From Candidatus Zhuqueibacterota bacterium (GTDB taxonomy: Bacteria; Zhuqueibacterota; Zhuqueibacteria; Zhuqueibacterales; Zhuqueibacteraceae), in contig JAKEEU010000281.1 of assembly GCA_022616415.1 (NCBI GenBank), positions 1 through 60,739 on the forward strand: DNA of 60,739 bases, in the 5' to 3' direction. Positions 48,514 through 55,744 of this stretch are shown one piece after another. The notes beneath the pieces are model-generated. The model saw only the letters and a program-made list of their open reading frames with translations, did no database searches and was not told the origin of the DNA. A program made the translations under genes and the position numbers. The first letter of the stretch is position 1; each line of letters starts with the position of its first letter.

Positions 48514-49152
48514 ATGGCAATATGCCAGAATAAAAAATATGAATTATTGCTTTGCTGTTTGCTTTTTGCCTTTTGCTTTTTGTTGTCGAGCTGCGGTGGC
48601 GTGCCGGAGACGTTTTACTACACGCTGGCTTTTGAACCCAGCCAACCAATCAATGACGGCCATTCGCCGTTGCCGTTTGTGGTGGGCGTGGAGAAATTCC
48701 AATCCGAGACCATTTACGACGATGACCGCATTATTTACAGAGATTCACCGTTCGAGATCAAATACTATCATTATCGCCGCTGGGTTGCGCCGCCGCGGCA
48801 TTTGGTCACGGAAAAAGTTTTGAGCCATCTCTCCGACAGCGGCTTGTTTGAGAAAGTGACGGCTTACCCGTCGATGGTGAACGTGAAATACGTATTGGGC
48901 GGCCGGCTGCTCGCTTTTGAAGAATGGGATGAGCAGGACAAATGGTATGGCAAAGTCACTTTGAAGGCGAGTTTGTACGAGCCGGCAACGCAACGCGTGG
49001 TTTGGAGCGGCACGTTTGCACACCAGCAGCCGGTTGCCAAAAAGATTCCGGCGGCGGTGGTGGAAGCCATCAGCCTGAGCTTGAAACAATGTCTTGATGA
49101 TATGACGAAGGCGCTGGCGCAGGAGTTGGGGCAACAGAAAGCCGCGCCGTAA
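48514..49152 (+). CDS. PqiC-like ABC transport auxiliary lipoprotein
   Basis: A 212-residue lipoprotein with signal LLCCLLFAFCFLLSSC and the lipobox L-S-S-C. The mature part (Y-Y-T-L-A-F-E-P, then VVGVEKFQSETIYDDDRIIY, Y-H-Y-R-R-W-V-A-P-P, L-F-E-K-V) fits the ABC-type transport auxiliary lipoprotein family, which includes PqiC and works with MCE proteins at the outer membrane. AAAGGAG precedes the ATG at 48514. It is the last gene of the Mla-like operon, before a strong terminator. Confidence 0.88.
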   Translation: MAICQNKKYELLLCCLLFAFCFLLSSCGGVPETFYYTLAFEPSQPINDGHSPLPFVVGVEKFQSETIYDDDRIIYRDSPFEIKYYHYRRWVAPPRHLVTEKVLSHLSDSGLFEKVTAYPSMVNVKYVLGGRLLAFEEWDEQDKWYGKVTLKASLYEPATQRVVWSGTFAHQQPVAKKIPAAVVEAISLSLKQCLDDMTKALAQELGQQKAAP

Positions 49153-49221
49153 CAGAAAATATCTGATACTCCGAATTTCGCAACTAAAAGAGAACCGCAA
49201 CGAAAAAACTTGTCTTTCCAA

Positions 49222-49260
49222 AAATCAAAAGGCCTCGATTATATCGAGGCCTTTTGATTT
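49222..49260. terminator. 18-base-stem bidirectional terminator
   Basis: AAATCAAAAGGCCTCGAT (49222-49239) and its exact reverse complement (49243-49260) form a stem of 18 pairs with a three-base loop. The A-rich 5' and T-rich 3' flanks are built into the stem, so it works in both directions. It ends the mla operon. Confidence 0.88.
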
Positions 49261-49617
49261 GCATGCGTTTGCTATTGACCACAGAACTTTCACCAGCAGT
49301 CGGAACTCCCCGACTCGCGAGAAGCTTGGTACATCTTTGCTTATAAAGAACACAACCTCGCCAACCGAGGAGTCCGAGAGCCGGTTAAGGACTTGTGGTC
49401 CTTTGGTCAAGCCCCGCCTGTGCAGACGGGGTCGAGCTTTCAGAATGATTTCACAAAAGTAAAGTTAAACATCATTTTGTAAAAGTCAAGTCTTTTTTAA
49501 AAATTTGTAGAAAATTTTTTCAACAATAATTCGCGAGTTGGAGCGCCAGGGCACGAGTTGGGCGAATCATATCGCAAGGCGCAAGACGAAGCCACACGGA
49601 AGACGCTCAAAACCTCT
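49261..49617. other. intergenic region with small hairpins, no gene seen
   Basis: Between the mla terminator and the decayed oxidoreductase I find no credible gene. Short hairpins occur: AGTCGG ... CCGACT near 49300, AACCG ... CGGTT near 49361-49385, and CCCCG ... CGGGG near 49415-49432. The stretch 49440-49530 is very A+T-rich. A structured RNA cannot be excluded, but no known family was recognised. Confidence 0.4.
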
Positions 49618-49643
49618 ACGCCTTAAGGCGTCACTACGAACGT
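49618..49643. repeat. palindromic element, family C copy 1
   Basis: ACGCCTTAAGGCGT followed by CACTACGAACGT. The same layout recurs at 53392-53417 (ACGCCTGAAGGCGT, then AACTACGAACGT). Here it lies directly after the stop codon of the decayed oxidoreductase. Confidence 0.6.
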
Positions 49644-49644
49644 A

Positions 49645-51043
49645 TCAAAGTTGCTCCAACGCCGCGCGCCGGCCCTGTTGTAGCGCCAACTGCTTCCACG
49701 GCGAGCCGCCGGCATCGGCGCCGGCAAAGGAAATGCGGCCCAATTGGGCACGTCCAAGTTTGTATGGCGCTTTGCCTTCTTCGCCAGGAATATGAAAAAA
49801 GTTGTAACCGTGGCCCCAGCGGTTGATGGTAATGGCGAGAATATCGTTGGCCGAATCGAATCCCCACGGCCCGAACATGTTGTGCAGCTCTTGGCGAATT
49901 TGGCGCTCATAAATTTCAAACGGCGTGTTTTGCATCTCCATGCGGCCGAGAATCATCTGTTCCGTGGGATCGAGCCCCGGTTTGTAGATGTATTTATACA
50001 TGCTCAAAATAGTCGGCTGGTCGGGATGATATTCCGGGCGATAGCTGCCGACGTGCAGCGGATCGGAAATGTGCATCCACGTGCAGAAGCCGCCGGGCAG
50101 ATACATTTCGTAAAGGCCGAGCTTTGCCATCGGCCGCCAGTTGCGCAAGAGCAGGTTGATATAAATTGCCGAGGTGTAGCGATATTGATCGAGCGCCAAT
50201 CGCTGCTCCGGCGGCAGCTCGGGGACGAGGTGTTTTGCGGCCATGCCCCATCCGGCCATGATGACGCTTTTGGCGCGCACGCGAAAAACGGAGCCACCAG
50301 ATTGGGCGTAGTGAACGAGAACGGGAGAATGGCTTTTAAATGCAGGCGCGCGATGGTATGGTTGCCGTCTGGAAAACGCGCTTCCGGCTCGTAAAAATAT
50401 TTCAGCATGCCGCCTTCTTCGTAAAATCCCGCGCCGCCCATGCCGGCGAATCCGGGGCCGACGTCATAAGCGGAAAGCGCCGACACCGCGTCGCAGCCGA
50501 GGCCGATCAAATCGGTCGCGTATAAATTCGCAAAACGCACGGCCTCGTCGCCGAGGCCCATTTTCTCGCGAATGAATTTTTCCCAGCTCATCGCGGCCAA
50601 CGTTTTCTCTTTATCTGCAACGCCGGCTAGATAATCTTGGCGCGTGGTGTAAAATTCAATGAGTTCGCGGCGTGCATTTTCGGAGAGCGGAGCACTTGCG
50701 AAAAATTTTTCATATCGTATTCTTCACCCGTGTCGATGACACTGCTCGGAAGCTGCACAAATTCGCCGTCGCGCACGCGGTGGCCGAGCTTCATGGAAGC
50801 CTCGTCTTGTCCGCGCAGGCCGCTTAAATCTGGCGGATACGGCGATTGACTCGTGGCGTGCTCGTTTTTTTCACTGCGACAACCGATGGCAAAACCGGCG
50901 ACACCAAGCGCCACACCTTGCAGAAAATCACGCCGGGTGATGGAGCGATCCATTCCCAAAAGCCGATGCTCTTCTTTTGAAAGCTCGTGAGATTTCTTCA
51001 TTTTGCTTTTCGCTTTTTCTCGTTTTTTAGCTACATTATCCAA
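49645..51043 (-). pseudogene. decayed FAD-dependent oxidoreductase (spermidine dehydrogenase-like)
   Basis: Three reading-frame pieces in one direction make up one gene. The first (50627-51043) has a Tat-type start (SITRRDFLQGVALGVAGFA) and the typical PPDLSGLRG region, but after G-E-E-Y-D the FAD-binding G-x-G-x-x-G segment is missing. Another frame continues with LSENARRELIEFYTTRQDYL, then AAMSWEKFIREKMGLG and DGNHTIARLHLKAILP (50004-50600). The third (49645-50280) gives YAQSGGSVFRVRAKSVIMAG to the C-terminus. At least two deletions with frameshifts, including loss of the cofactor site, make it non-functional. Confidence 0.8.
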
Positions 51044-51241
51044 GATGACAAAATTTCGCTATGAATGCAAGCGCTCTTTTTCATTGTTGAAAAGGCTACC
51101 CGTTGGTGAACATAAGTGAGTCACCTATTAAAATTTGATCCGTCCGAATTGGTACAAAACAAGTGCCCCAATTGGTGCAAGCCATGTACTTGGCAAAAGT
51201 TCTTAGTCCCAAAATTAAGAAGTTCTTTACTGTTCAGCTTG

Positions 51242-51256
51242 TGGCAAGAATCTTGC
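51242..51256 (+). promoter_or_regulatory. sigma-54-type promoter
   Basis: TGGCAAGAATCTTGC has GG, exactly ten bases, then GC, the invariant -24/-12 layout of sigma-54 promoters, with flanks close to TGGCAC-N5-TTGC. It lies about 145 bases before the earliest possible start of the outer-membrane protein gene. No enhancer-binding regulator gene is nearby. Confidence 0.6.
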
Positions 51257-51272
51257 GATATTTCTTGCGTTT

Positions 51273-51372
51273 AGAAGGTGGGATAGAACAGGTTGGGTCA
51301 TTCTTTTCCCGTCCAGTTCGGGCGGGATTTCTCAGCATTGACAAAGGTCCAAGCTATTTTATCCCACCTTCT
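51273..51372 (+). repeat. long-range inverted repeat in the leader
   Basis: AGAAGGTGGGATA (51273-51285) pairs perfectly with TATCCCACCTTCT (51360-51372). A smaller hairpin (CCCG ... CGGG, 51308-51322) lies inside. The structure begins about 17 bases after the -12 element, so it would form at the very 5' end of the transcript. Confidence 0.55.
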
Positions 51373-51399
51373 TAATTGCGCTAAGCTTGATCGAGTTGG

Positions 51400-53289
51400 T
51401 TGCTTGTTGATGTCTTGAGGAGGCCAGAACCGAACGTGTTTTACCGCTTTGAAAAGGCCGGCAGGACAAGGGACTGCCGCGCCATATATCTCTTCCATTA
51501 TTTGGTCAATTGCCGGTCCAAGGTGGATTCCGCGAACCAAACTGCCTTGCTAAAACGAGGAGGCCTCTTGCCTTGTTTGGTGGCGGCGTTGTTTTGTTTC
51601 GACGCCTTTAGCTTTTCCGAGAATTTGTTGGCGCAACAAGAAAAGCCGCTGATCTCGGCAGATTCTTCGGCGGCAAGCTGGAGCGCGAGCAGCGTCACGT
51701 ATGAAATCGACCAGCTTAGGCTGCGGCGTTGGCTCGAAGCGCATCAGGACACCGCAGCGGTGGAGTTTTGGGCGCAAGTGCTGGCGTTGCAACAAGAGGC
51801 CAATACATTCGCCACGCAACAGGATTACGTCACCGCGCAGCTCATTTTGGATACGGCGTTGGAGTTGATCGGATTGCGCGGCGCGGCGGTGATGCCGTTA
51901 ATGGCACCGGACTCGGAGCGCGTCGCGGCCGTTGCGGATTCGTTTTCGGCCTCGCCATCTTCGTCTTTGGAATGGCGCCGCGAAGTCATGTTCGGCGCTG
52001 ATCTTTGGCGGCAGGAGTTTGACCTCGGCCTGGCCGCCGATAACAGCTCGTATATTGATCGCGACGGCAATCCCTTTGCCGGTTTGCGCATCAGCTTGAA
52101 TCGCAATCCGTTGCTACAGCCGCTGACGCAAAAATCCCAGCCGCGCTCAGCGGCGTTTTTGCCGGAATCGCGCGCCCTGAGTTTTTCCGCTTATGCCATG
52201 CTCAAATCCAGCCGCGATTATTACAGCGGCGAGCTTGAGTTTAGCGGCAGACAAGCGGTGGGCAGCAGGACGGCTTTGCGTTTTCAGATGCGCCTGGATG
52301 GCACGAGCTATCGCCGCAATTTGGATTTGCACTACTGGCAAAATACGACTTCGGCGGTGGCGTCTGCCGAGGTGGGCAAAAATTTTCGTCTTGAAATCGG
52401 CGACGAAATGCGTTTTCGCCGCTATCGCCGGCAAAGCGAGTTGTATCCGAATTATATTCAAAACCAGGCGAGCGTGGGCGCGATTTTCAATTCGAGCTAC
52501 ACTACGCGGCTGGATTCGCGCTACAGCTTTATCGCGCGGATTCACGACTCCTGTCCGGTGGATGATTACGTCGAGCACCGCGTCGATGCGTCGATTTTTC
52601 AGAGCACGGCCAACAACTCCGCGGTGTTGCTGGAAAATATTTGGCGCCACCGGATTTATCCCACCGAGGTTGCCGAGGGCTGCCCGCGAACGTATCAAAA
52701 CACCTTTCAGGAGGAATACGCACGCGCCGATTTGCGATTGGGTTTGAGTGAGGCGATGGCGCTGCGGGTGGAGGGCGATTTTACTTTGCGCCAGCATCAA
52801 ACGCCGAGCGATTCCACGCCGGATTTTCTGAGCACGACAGTCAATCCGCAATTGCAATTCAAGCTCTTGGCGGATTGGCAGATCAGTGTGGGCTATCTTT
52901 ATCTCTTGCGTGTCTACGACAAGGACATCATTCGCAGCCAGCGTCCGGCGACTGTTGCCGGCGAACTCGGCTATTCATTTTACGAGGATTATTATTCGCA
53001 TGGGTTCACGCTGGGGGTCGATCTGATCCGCACTGACGGGGTTTGGCTGAGCGTCAACGAAAACTTTGAAATGCGCACCTACCCGAACGCCATCGCCCAA
53101 GACCTTCCGGGCTTCGGCCTTTACAGCGACCGCAACATCAATTCTTTGCTGCTGTTCTTTTCGTGGAATTTTCTTCCGCGCTGGCAGGCGGGCGTGCTGG
53201 CGAATTTTGACAACGACCACAGCCGCATCGAAAATCAGAGCGATTCCCGCAACACGCTGTTCTCCATCGACCTCGGCTATTCCTTCTAA
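51400..53289 (+). CDS. outer-membrane beta-barrel protein, unknown
   Basis: The frame gives 629 residues. A signal-like stretch (LLPCLVAALFCFDAFSFSEN) begins near residue 56, so the real start is probably a TTG at 51547 or 51568, the latter four bases after GAGGAGG; the far upstream TTG at 51400 is the longest option. After a helical region (residues 90-170) the protein consists of alternating strands with aromatic ends (W-R-R-E-V-M-F-G-A-D-L, F-S-A-Y-A-M-L-K-S-S-R-D-Y-Y, Q-I-S-V-G-Y-L-Y-L-L) and ends in a strand closing with F (LFSIDLGYSF), the typical outer-membrane signature. Function unknown. Confidence 0.75.
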   Translation: MLVDVLRRPEPNVFYRFEKAGRTRDCRAIYLFHYLVNCRSKVDSANQTALLKRGGLLPCLVAALFCFDAFSFSENLLAQQEKPLISADSSAASWSASSVTYEIDQLRLRRWLEAHQDTAAVEFWAQVLALQQEANTFATQQDYVTAQLILDTALELIGLRGAAVMPLMAPDSERVAAVADSFSASPSSSLEWRREVMFGADLWRQEFDLGLAADNSSYIDRDGNPFAGLRISLNRNPLLQPLTQKSQPRSAAFLPESRALSFSAYAMLKSSRDYYSGELEFSGRQAVGSRTALRFQMRLDGTSYRRNLDLHYWQNTTSAVASAEVGKNFRLEIGDEMRFRRYRRQSELYPNYIQNQASVGAIFNSSYTTRLDSRYSFIARIHDSCPVDDYVEHRVDASIFQSTANNSAVLLENIWRHRIYPTEVAEGCPRTYQNTFQEEYARADLRLGLSEAMALRVEGDFTLRQHQTPSDSTPDFLSTTVNPQLQFKLLADWQISVGYLYLLRVYDKDIIRSQRPATVAGELGYSFYEDYYSHGFTLGVDLIRTDGVWLSVNENFEMRTYPNAIAQDLPGFGLYSDRNINSLLLFFSWNFLPRWQAGVLANFDNDHSRIENQSDSRNTLFSIDLGYSF

Positions 53290-53390
53290 AATATCTGCAA
53301 CTTTGCCCCGCCTTTTGCGTTAATATTTCTGCTTGAATAACATCTTGAATCTTCGCTCAATATTAGCGATTTTTTAAGTTTCGCACTTTT

Positions 53391-53418
53391 GACGCCTGAA
53401 GGCGTAACTACGAACGTT
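53391..53418. repeat. palindromic element, family C copy 2
   Basis: GACGCCTGAAGGCGT followed by AACTACGAACGTT, matching 49618-49643 except for a few bases. It lies just upstream of the ribosome-binding site of the 53437 gene; an upstream extension of that frame reads through it. Confidence 0.6.
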
Positions 53419-53436
53419 AATTTAGGAGAGCCGTTC

Positions 53437-54174
53437 ATGGCCATCGCAATGAATCGAACCCGTCTGATACTCGGCGGCGCGTTGTTGCTCGTCGGCTTGT
53501 TGTCGCTGTTGAACAATTTGGATTTCTTCCATCTGCGCGAAGAGTACGTCCTGAGCCTGATCTTTGCCGGCTGCGGCGCCGTGCTCATGCAACATGGCTC
53601 CCCGACCTTTTTTAGTATTTCTAAAGGAAAATCGGGGCCTCGCCAGTGGACGTTCTATCTCGGCAGCGCGCTCGTCATGGTCGGCGCCATCATTTTCATC
53701 GCCGAAGCCCGCTTTTTGCCGGATGAGATGATCGGCACGTTGTGGCTGTGGCTCGGAGCTGGGGTTTTATATCGGATTTACCAACGTGATATAAAGCACT
53801 GGTGGGTGCTGCTGTTTGCCGGCCCGATGTTTGTGATCGGCTCAGTGATTCTGCTGGAAGGATTTCGTTTATTGCGCGGCGACACTATTGGCGTTTTGAT
53901 TATGTTGGGCTTTGCCGGAACTTTCGCGTATGTTTATTCGCTGCGTTCGCTTGAGCGAAAATTGGATTGGGCCAAGTATCCCGCGCTCGGGTTCTTTTTG
54001 ATTGCGGTCTTCATTCTGCTCGCGAATCGGCTTGAAGGCGCCATACCGTTCGTCATCTCCGGCCTGTTCATTCTCGGCGGGCTTTATCTGATTTACCGCA
54101 CCGTGCGCGCGGATTTCGGCGCACCTGCGCCGACTGACAATAACCCAACCGCCGAAGTGCCGCAGGCGAGCTGA
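53437..54174 (+). CDS. multi-span membrane protein, unknown
   Basis: A 245-residue protein with about seven hydrophobic segments, beginning with RLILGGALLLVGLLSLLNNL and including FYLGSALVMVGAIIFIAEAR and VISGLFILGGLYLIYRTVRA. The pattern recalls LiaF/LiaI-like or DUF5668 membrane proteins, some of which take part in cell-envelope stress responses. AGGAG supports the ATG at 53437. A family A palindrome (53600-53637) is embedded in frame and encodes the loop SPTFFSISKGKSGP between the second and third segments. Confidence 0.75.
   Translation: MAIAMNRTRLILGGALLLVGLLSLLNNLDFFHLREEYVLSLIFAGCGAVLMQHGSPTFFSISKGKSGPRQWTFYLGSALVMVGAIIFIAEARFLPDEMIGTLWLWLGAGVLYRIYQRDIKHWWVLLFAGPMFVIGSVILLEGFRLLRGDTIGVLIMLGFAGTFAYVYSLRSLERKLDWAKYPALGFFLIAVFILLANRLEGAIPFVISGLFILGGLYLIYRTVRADFGAPAPTDNNPTAEVPQAS
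53600..53637. repeat. palindromic element, family A copy 3 (inside membrane protein gene)
   Basis: On the minus strand this 38-base element reads CCCCGATTTTCCTTT at the start and GGTCGGGG at the end, the same ends as at 2590-2628. It lies inside the reading frame of the 53437 gene without disrupting it. Confidence 0.6.
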
Positions 54175-54206
54175 AGGAAGCAAATTTAAGGGGGGACCAA
54201 AAACAC

Positions 54207-54239
54207 GACGAGCATCCCAATTCTGTAGAGATGCTCGTC
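54207..54239 (+). terminator. hairpin after membrane protein gene
   Basis: GACGAGCATC (54207-54216) and GATGCTCGTC (54230-54239) form a perfect ten-base stem 33 bases after the stop codon. No T run follows, so termination strength is uncertain. A second small hairpin (CCCC-atc-GGGG, followed by a T-rich stretch) lies at 54264-54274. Confidence 0.5.
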
Positions 54240-54366
54240 ACCCACCGGTGATGCTAAAAATTACCCCATCGGGGATTAATCTTCTTTTGATTGCTGCAAC
54301 TGGTTCATACCACCTTAGTTCTAATCTAACTACAATTGAAAGATCAAAAAGTTGGCGGGAAGTTTT

Positions 54367-54450
54367 ATGTCTGACAAAAATGCCCGCGTGACCGCATTTT
54401 TATTGATGTTGATGTTGACTTTGGCCGGTTGCCTTCATTATATTATATGA
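54367..54450 (+). CDS. 27-residue small lipoprotein
   Basis: A tiny frame encodes a complete lipoprotein precursor: charged start M-S-D-K-N-A-R, a hydrophobic core (AFLLMLMLTLAGC) with lipobox L-A-G-C, and only five residues (L-H-Y-I-I) after the cysteine. GGGAAG lies about six bases upstream. The TGA is directly followed by the ATG of the MFS gene, so the two are likely to be translated together. Mature lipopeptides this short resemble entericidin-like or lysis-type small lipoproteins; the function is unknown and it could also be a leader peptide. Confidence 0.45.
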   Translation: MSDKNARVTAFLLMLMLTLAGCLHYII

Positions 54451-55698
54451 ATGAACGCACCCCCATTCACCTCAACAGCCGTTTCCTCCGATTCGCTCAC
54501 GGAAATTGGTCCCTCATCAAAAAGAATAGCAACGTCGTCCGTTGACAAGCCGAGCATTTTTCAACGCGGCAGCGTTTATTTGATTGCTGCCGGACATTTT
54601 GTTAATGATGCCTATACCGGTTGTTTGGCGCCGTTGCTGCCGTTGCTCATGGAGCGCCTGCAATTTCCCATCAGCCGGGCCGGGGTGCTGGCATCGGTGC
54701 TCTCGGCCTCGACTTCGCTTTCCCAGCCAATTTTTGGCGCGCTCAGTGATCGCTTTGGCAAACGCCACTTCGTCTTTTTAGGTCCGCTGCTCACTGGCAT
54801 TTTCATTTGCAGCCTCGGTTATAGCAATTCATACTTGATGCTGATTCCACTGCTGATGCTCAGCGGGCTGGGTTCATCGGTCTTTCACCCCACGGCGGCG
54901 GCGATGGTGAGTCGCATCAGCGGTCCGCGCAAGGAATGGGGCATGAGCCTGTTCATCACCTTGGGCAACTTCGGCCATGCGATCTCGCCGCTGCTTGTCG
55001 TGCCGGTGGTGACCTCGTTCGGCTTCGAGGCGATGCCGCTGCTGATATTGCCGGCAATTGGGGTAGCCGTGCTACTCTTTCGCCGGTTGCCCCAAAACAA
55101 CAGCCTGCCGGCATTGCCGAAAGATTTTCTTCATCATCAGCAGAGCAAAAATCGGCGCTGGCCGGTATTCTTGCACGTCGTCATTTCCATGTTGCGCTCG
55201 CTCATGATCAGCGGTTTTAGCACGTTTATCCCGCTTTATATGCATTCACGCGGCCATTCTTTATTTGCCGCTGGGGCGACGACGACGGTTTTTCAAGCTG
55301 TCGGCGCCATCGGGGCGCTCTGGAGCGGCCACATTGCGGCGCGTGTGGATCGTCGCCGCACCATTATGACGACGCTTTTCGTTGCCGCCCCTGCGCTGGT
55401 CGGGTTTCTCTATCTTCCGAGTTGGCTGGCTTTATTGTCTTTGGCCGCGAGCGGCATTTTGTTGTATTTCTCTTTTCCGCTGAACATCGTCATGGCGCAG
55501 GAGCTTTATCCCGACCGCGCCGGCATGGTGTCGGCTCTGATGATCGGCGTGAGCTGGGGCCTCGCCGGCTTGATGATGACGCCCCTGGGATTCATTGCCG
55601 AAAGCGCCGGCTTGGAAAGCGCGTTGTTGGCATTGGCCGTGGCCGGGTTGATTGCCGGAGGCATCTCGTGGTTTCTGCCGAAAGAGCGGATTTTGTAA
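54451..55698 (+). CDS. MFS transporter, Fsr (fosmidomycin resistance)-like
   Basis: A 415-residue major facilitator with twelve helices. The start of the core (IAAGHFVNDAYTGCLAPLLP) and the loop 2-3 motif (G-A-L-S-D-R-F-G-K-R-H) resemble the Fsr family of drug exporters. G-L-G-S-S-V-F-H-P-T-A-A-A in helix 4-5 is another family mark. A second loop motif H-I-A-A-R-V-D-R-R-R follows helix 8. It starts immediately after the tiny lipoprotein frame. An export role is inferred from family resemblance. Confidence 0.88.
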   Translation: MNAPPFTSTAVSSDSLTEIGPSSKRIATSSVDKPSIFQRGSVYLIAAGHFVNDAYTGCLAPLLPLLMERLQFPISRAGVLASVLSASTSLSQPIFGALSDRFGKRHFVFLGPLLTGIFICSLGYSNSYLMLIPLLMLSGLGSSVFHPTAAAMVSRISGPRKEWGMSLFITLGNFGHAISPLLVVPVVTSFGFEAMPLLILPAIGVAVLLFRRLPQNNSLPALPKDFLHHQQSKNRRWPVFLHVVISMLRSLMISGFSTFIPLYMHSRGHSLFAAGATTTVFQAVGAIGALWSGHIAARVDRRRTIMTTLFVAAPALVGFLYLPSWLALLSLAASGILLYFSFPLNIVMAQELYPDRAGMVSALMIGVSWGLAGLMMTPLGFIAESAGLESALLALAVAGLIAGGISWFLPKERIL

Positions 55699-55744
55699 AG
55701 TGAGCATTTCATCAAGTTTATTTTACAGTGAGGAGGGAAAGCGT

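Larger units (their letters stand above)
51044..51399. other. promoter/leader region of the outer-membrane protein gene
   Basis: This 356-base divergent gap separates the pseudogene (minus) from the plus-strand gene at 51400. It contains the sigma-54-like element at 51242 and a long inverted repeat at 51273-51372. No gene is credible in it. Confidence 0.5.

Noticed and set aside
49225..49410. 61-codon minus-strand frame after the mla operon
   Set aside because: Its end is formed by the terminator stem and no family or ribosome-binding site is seen.
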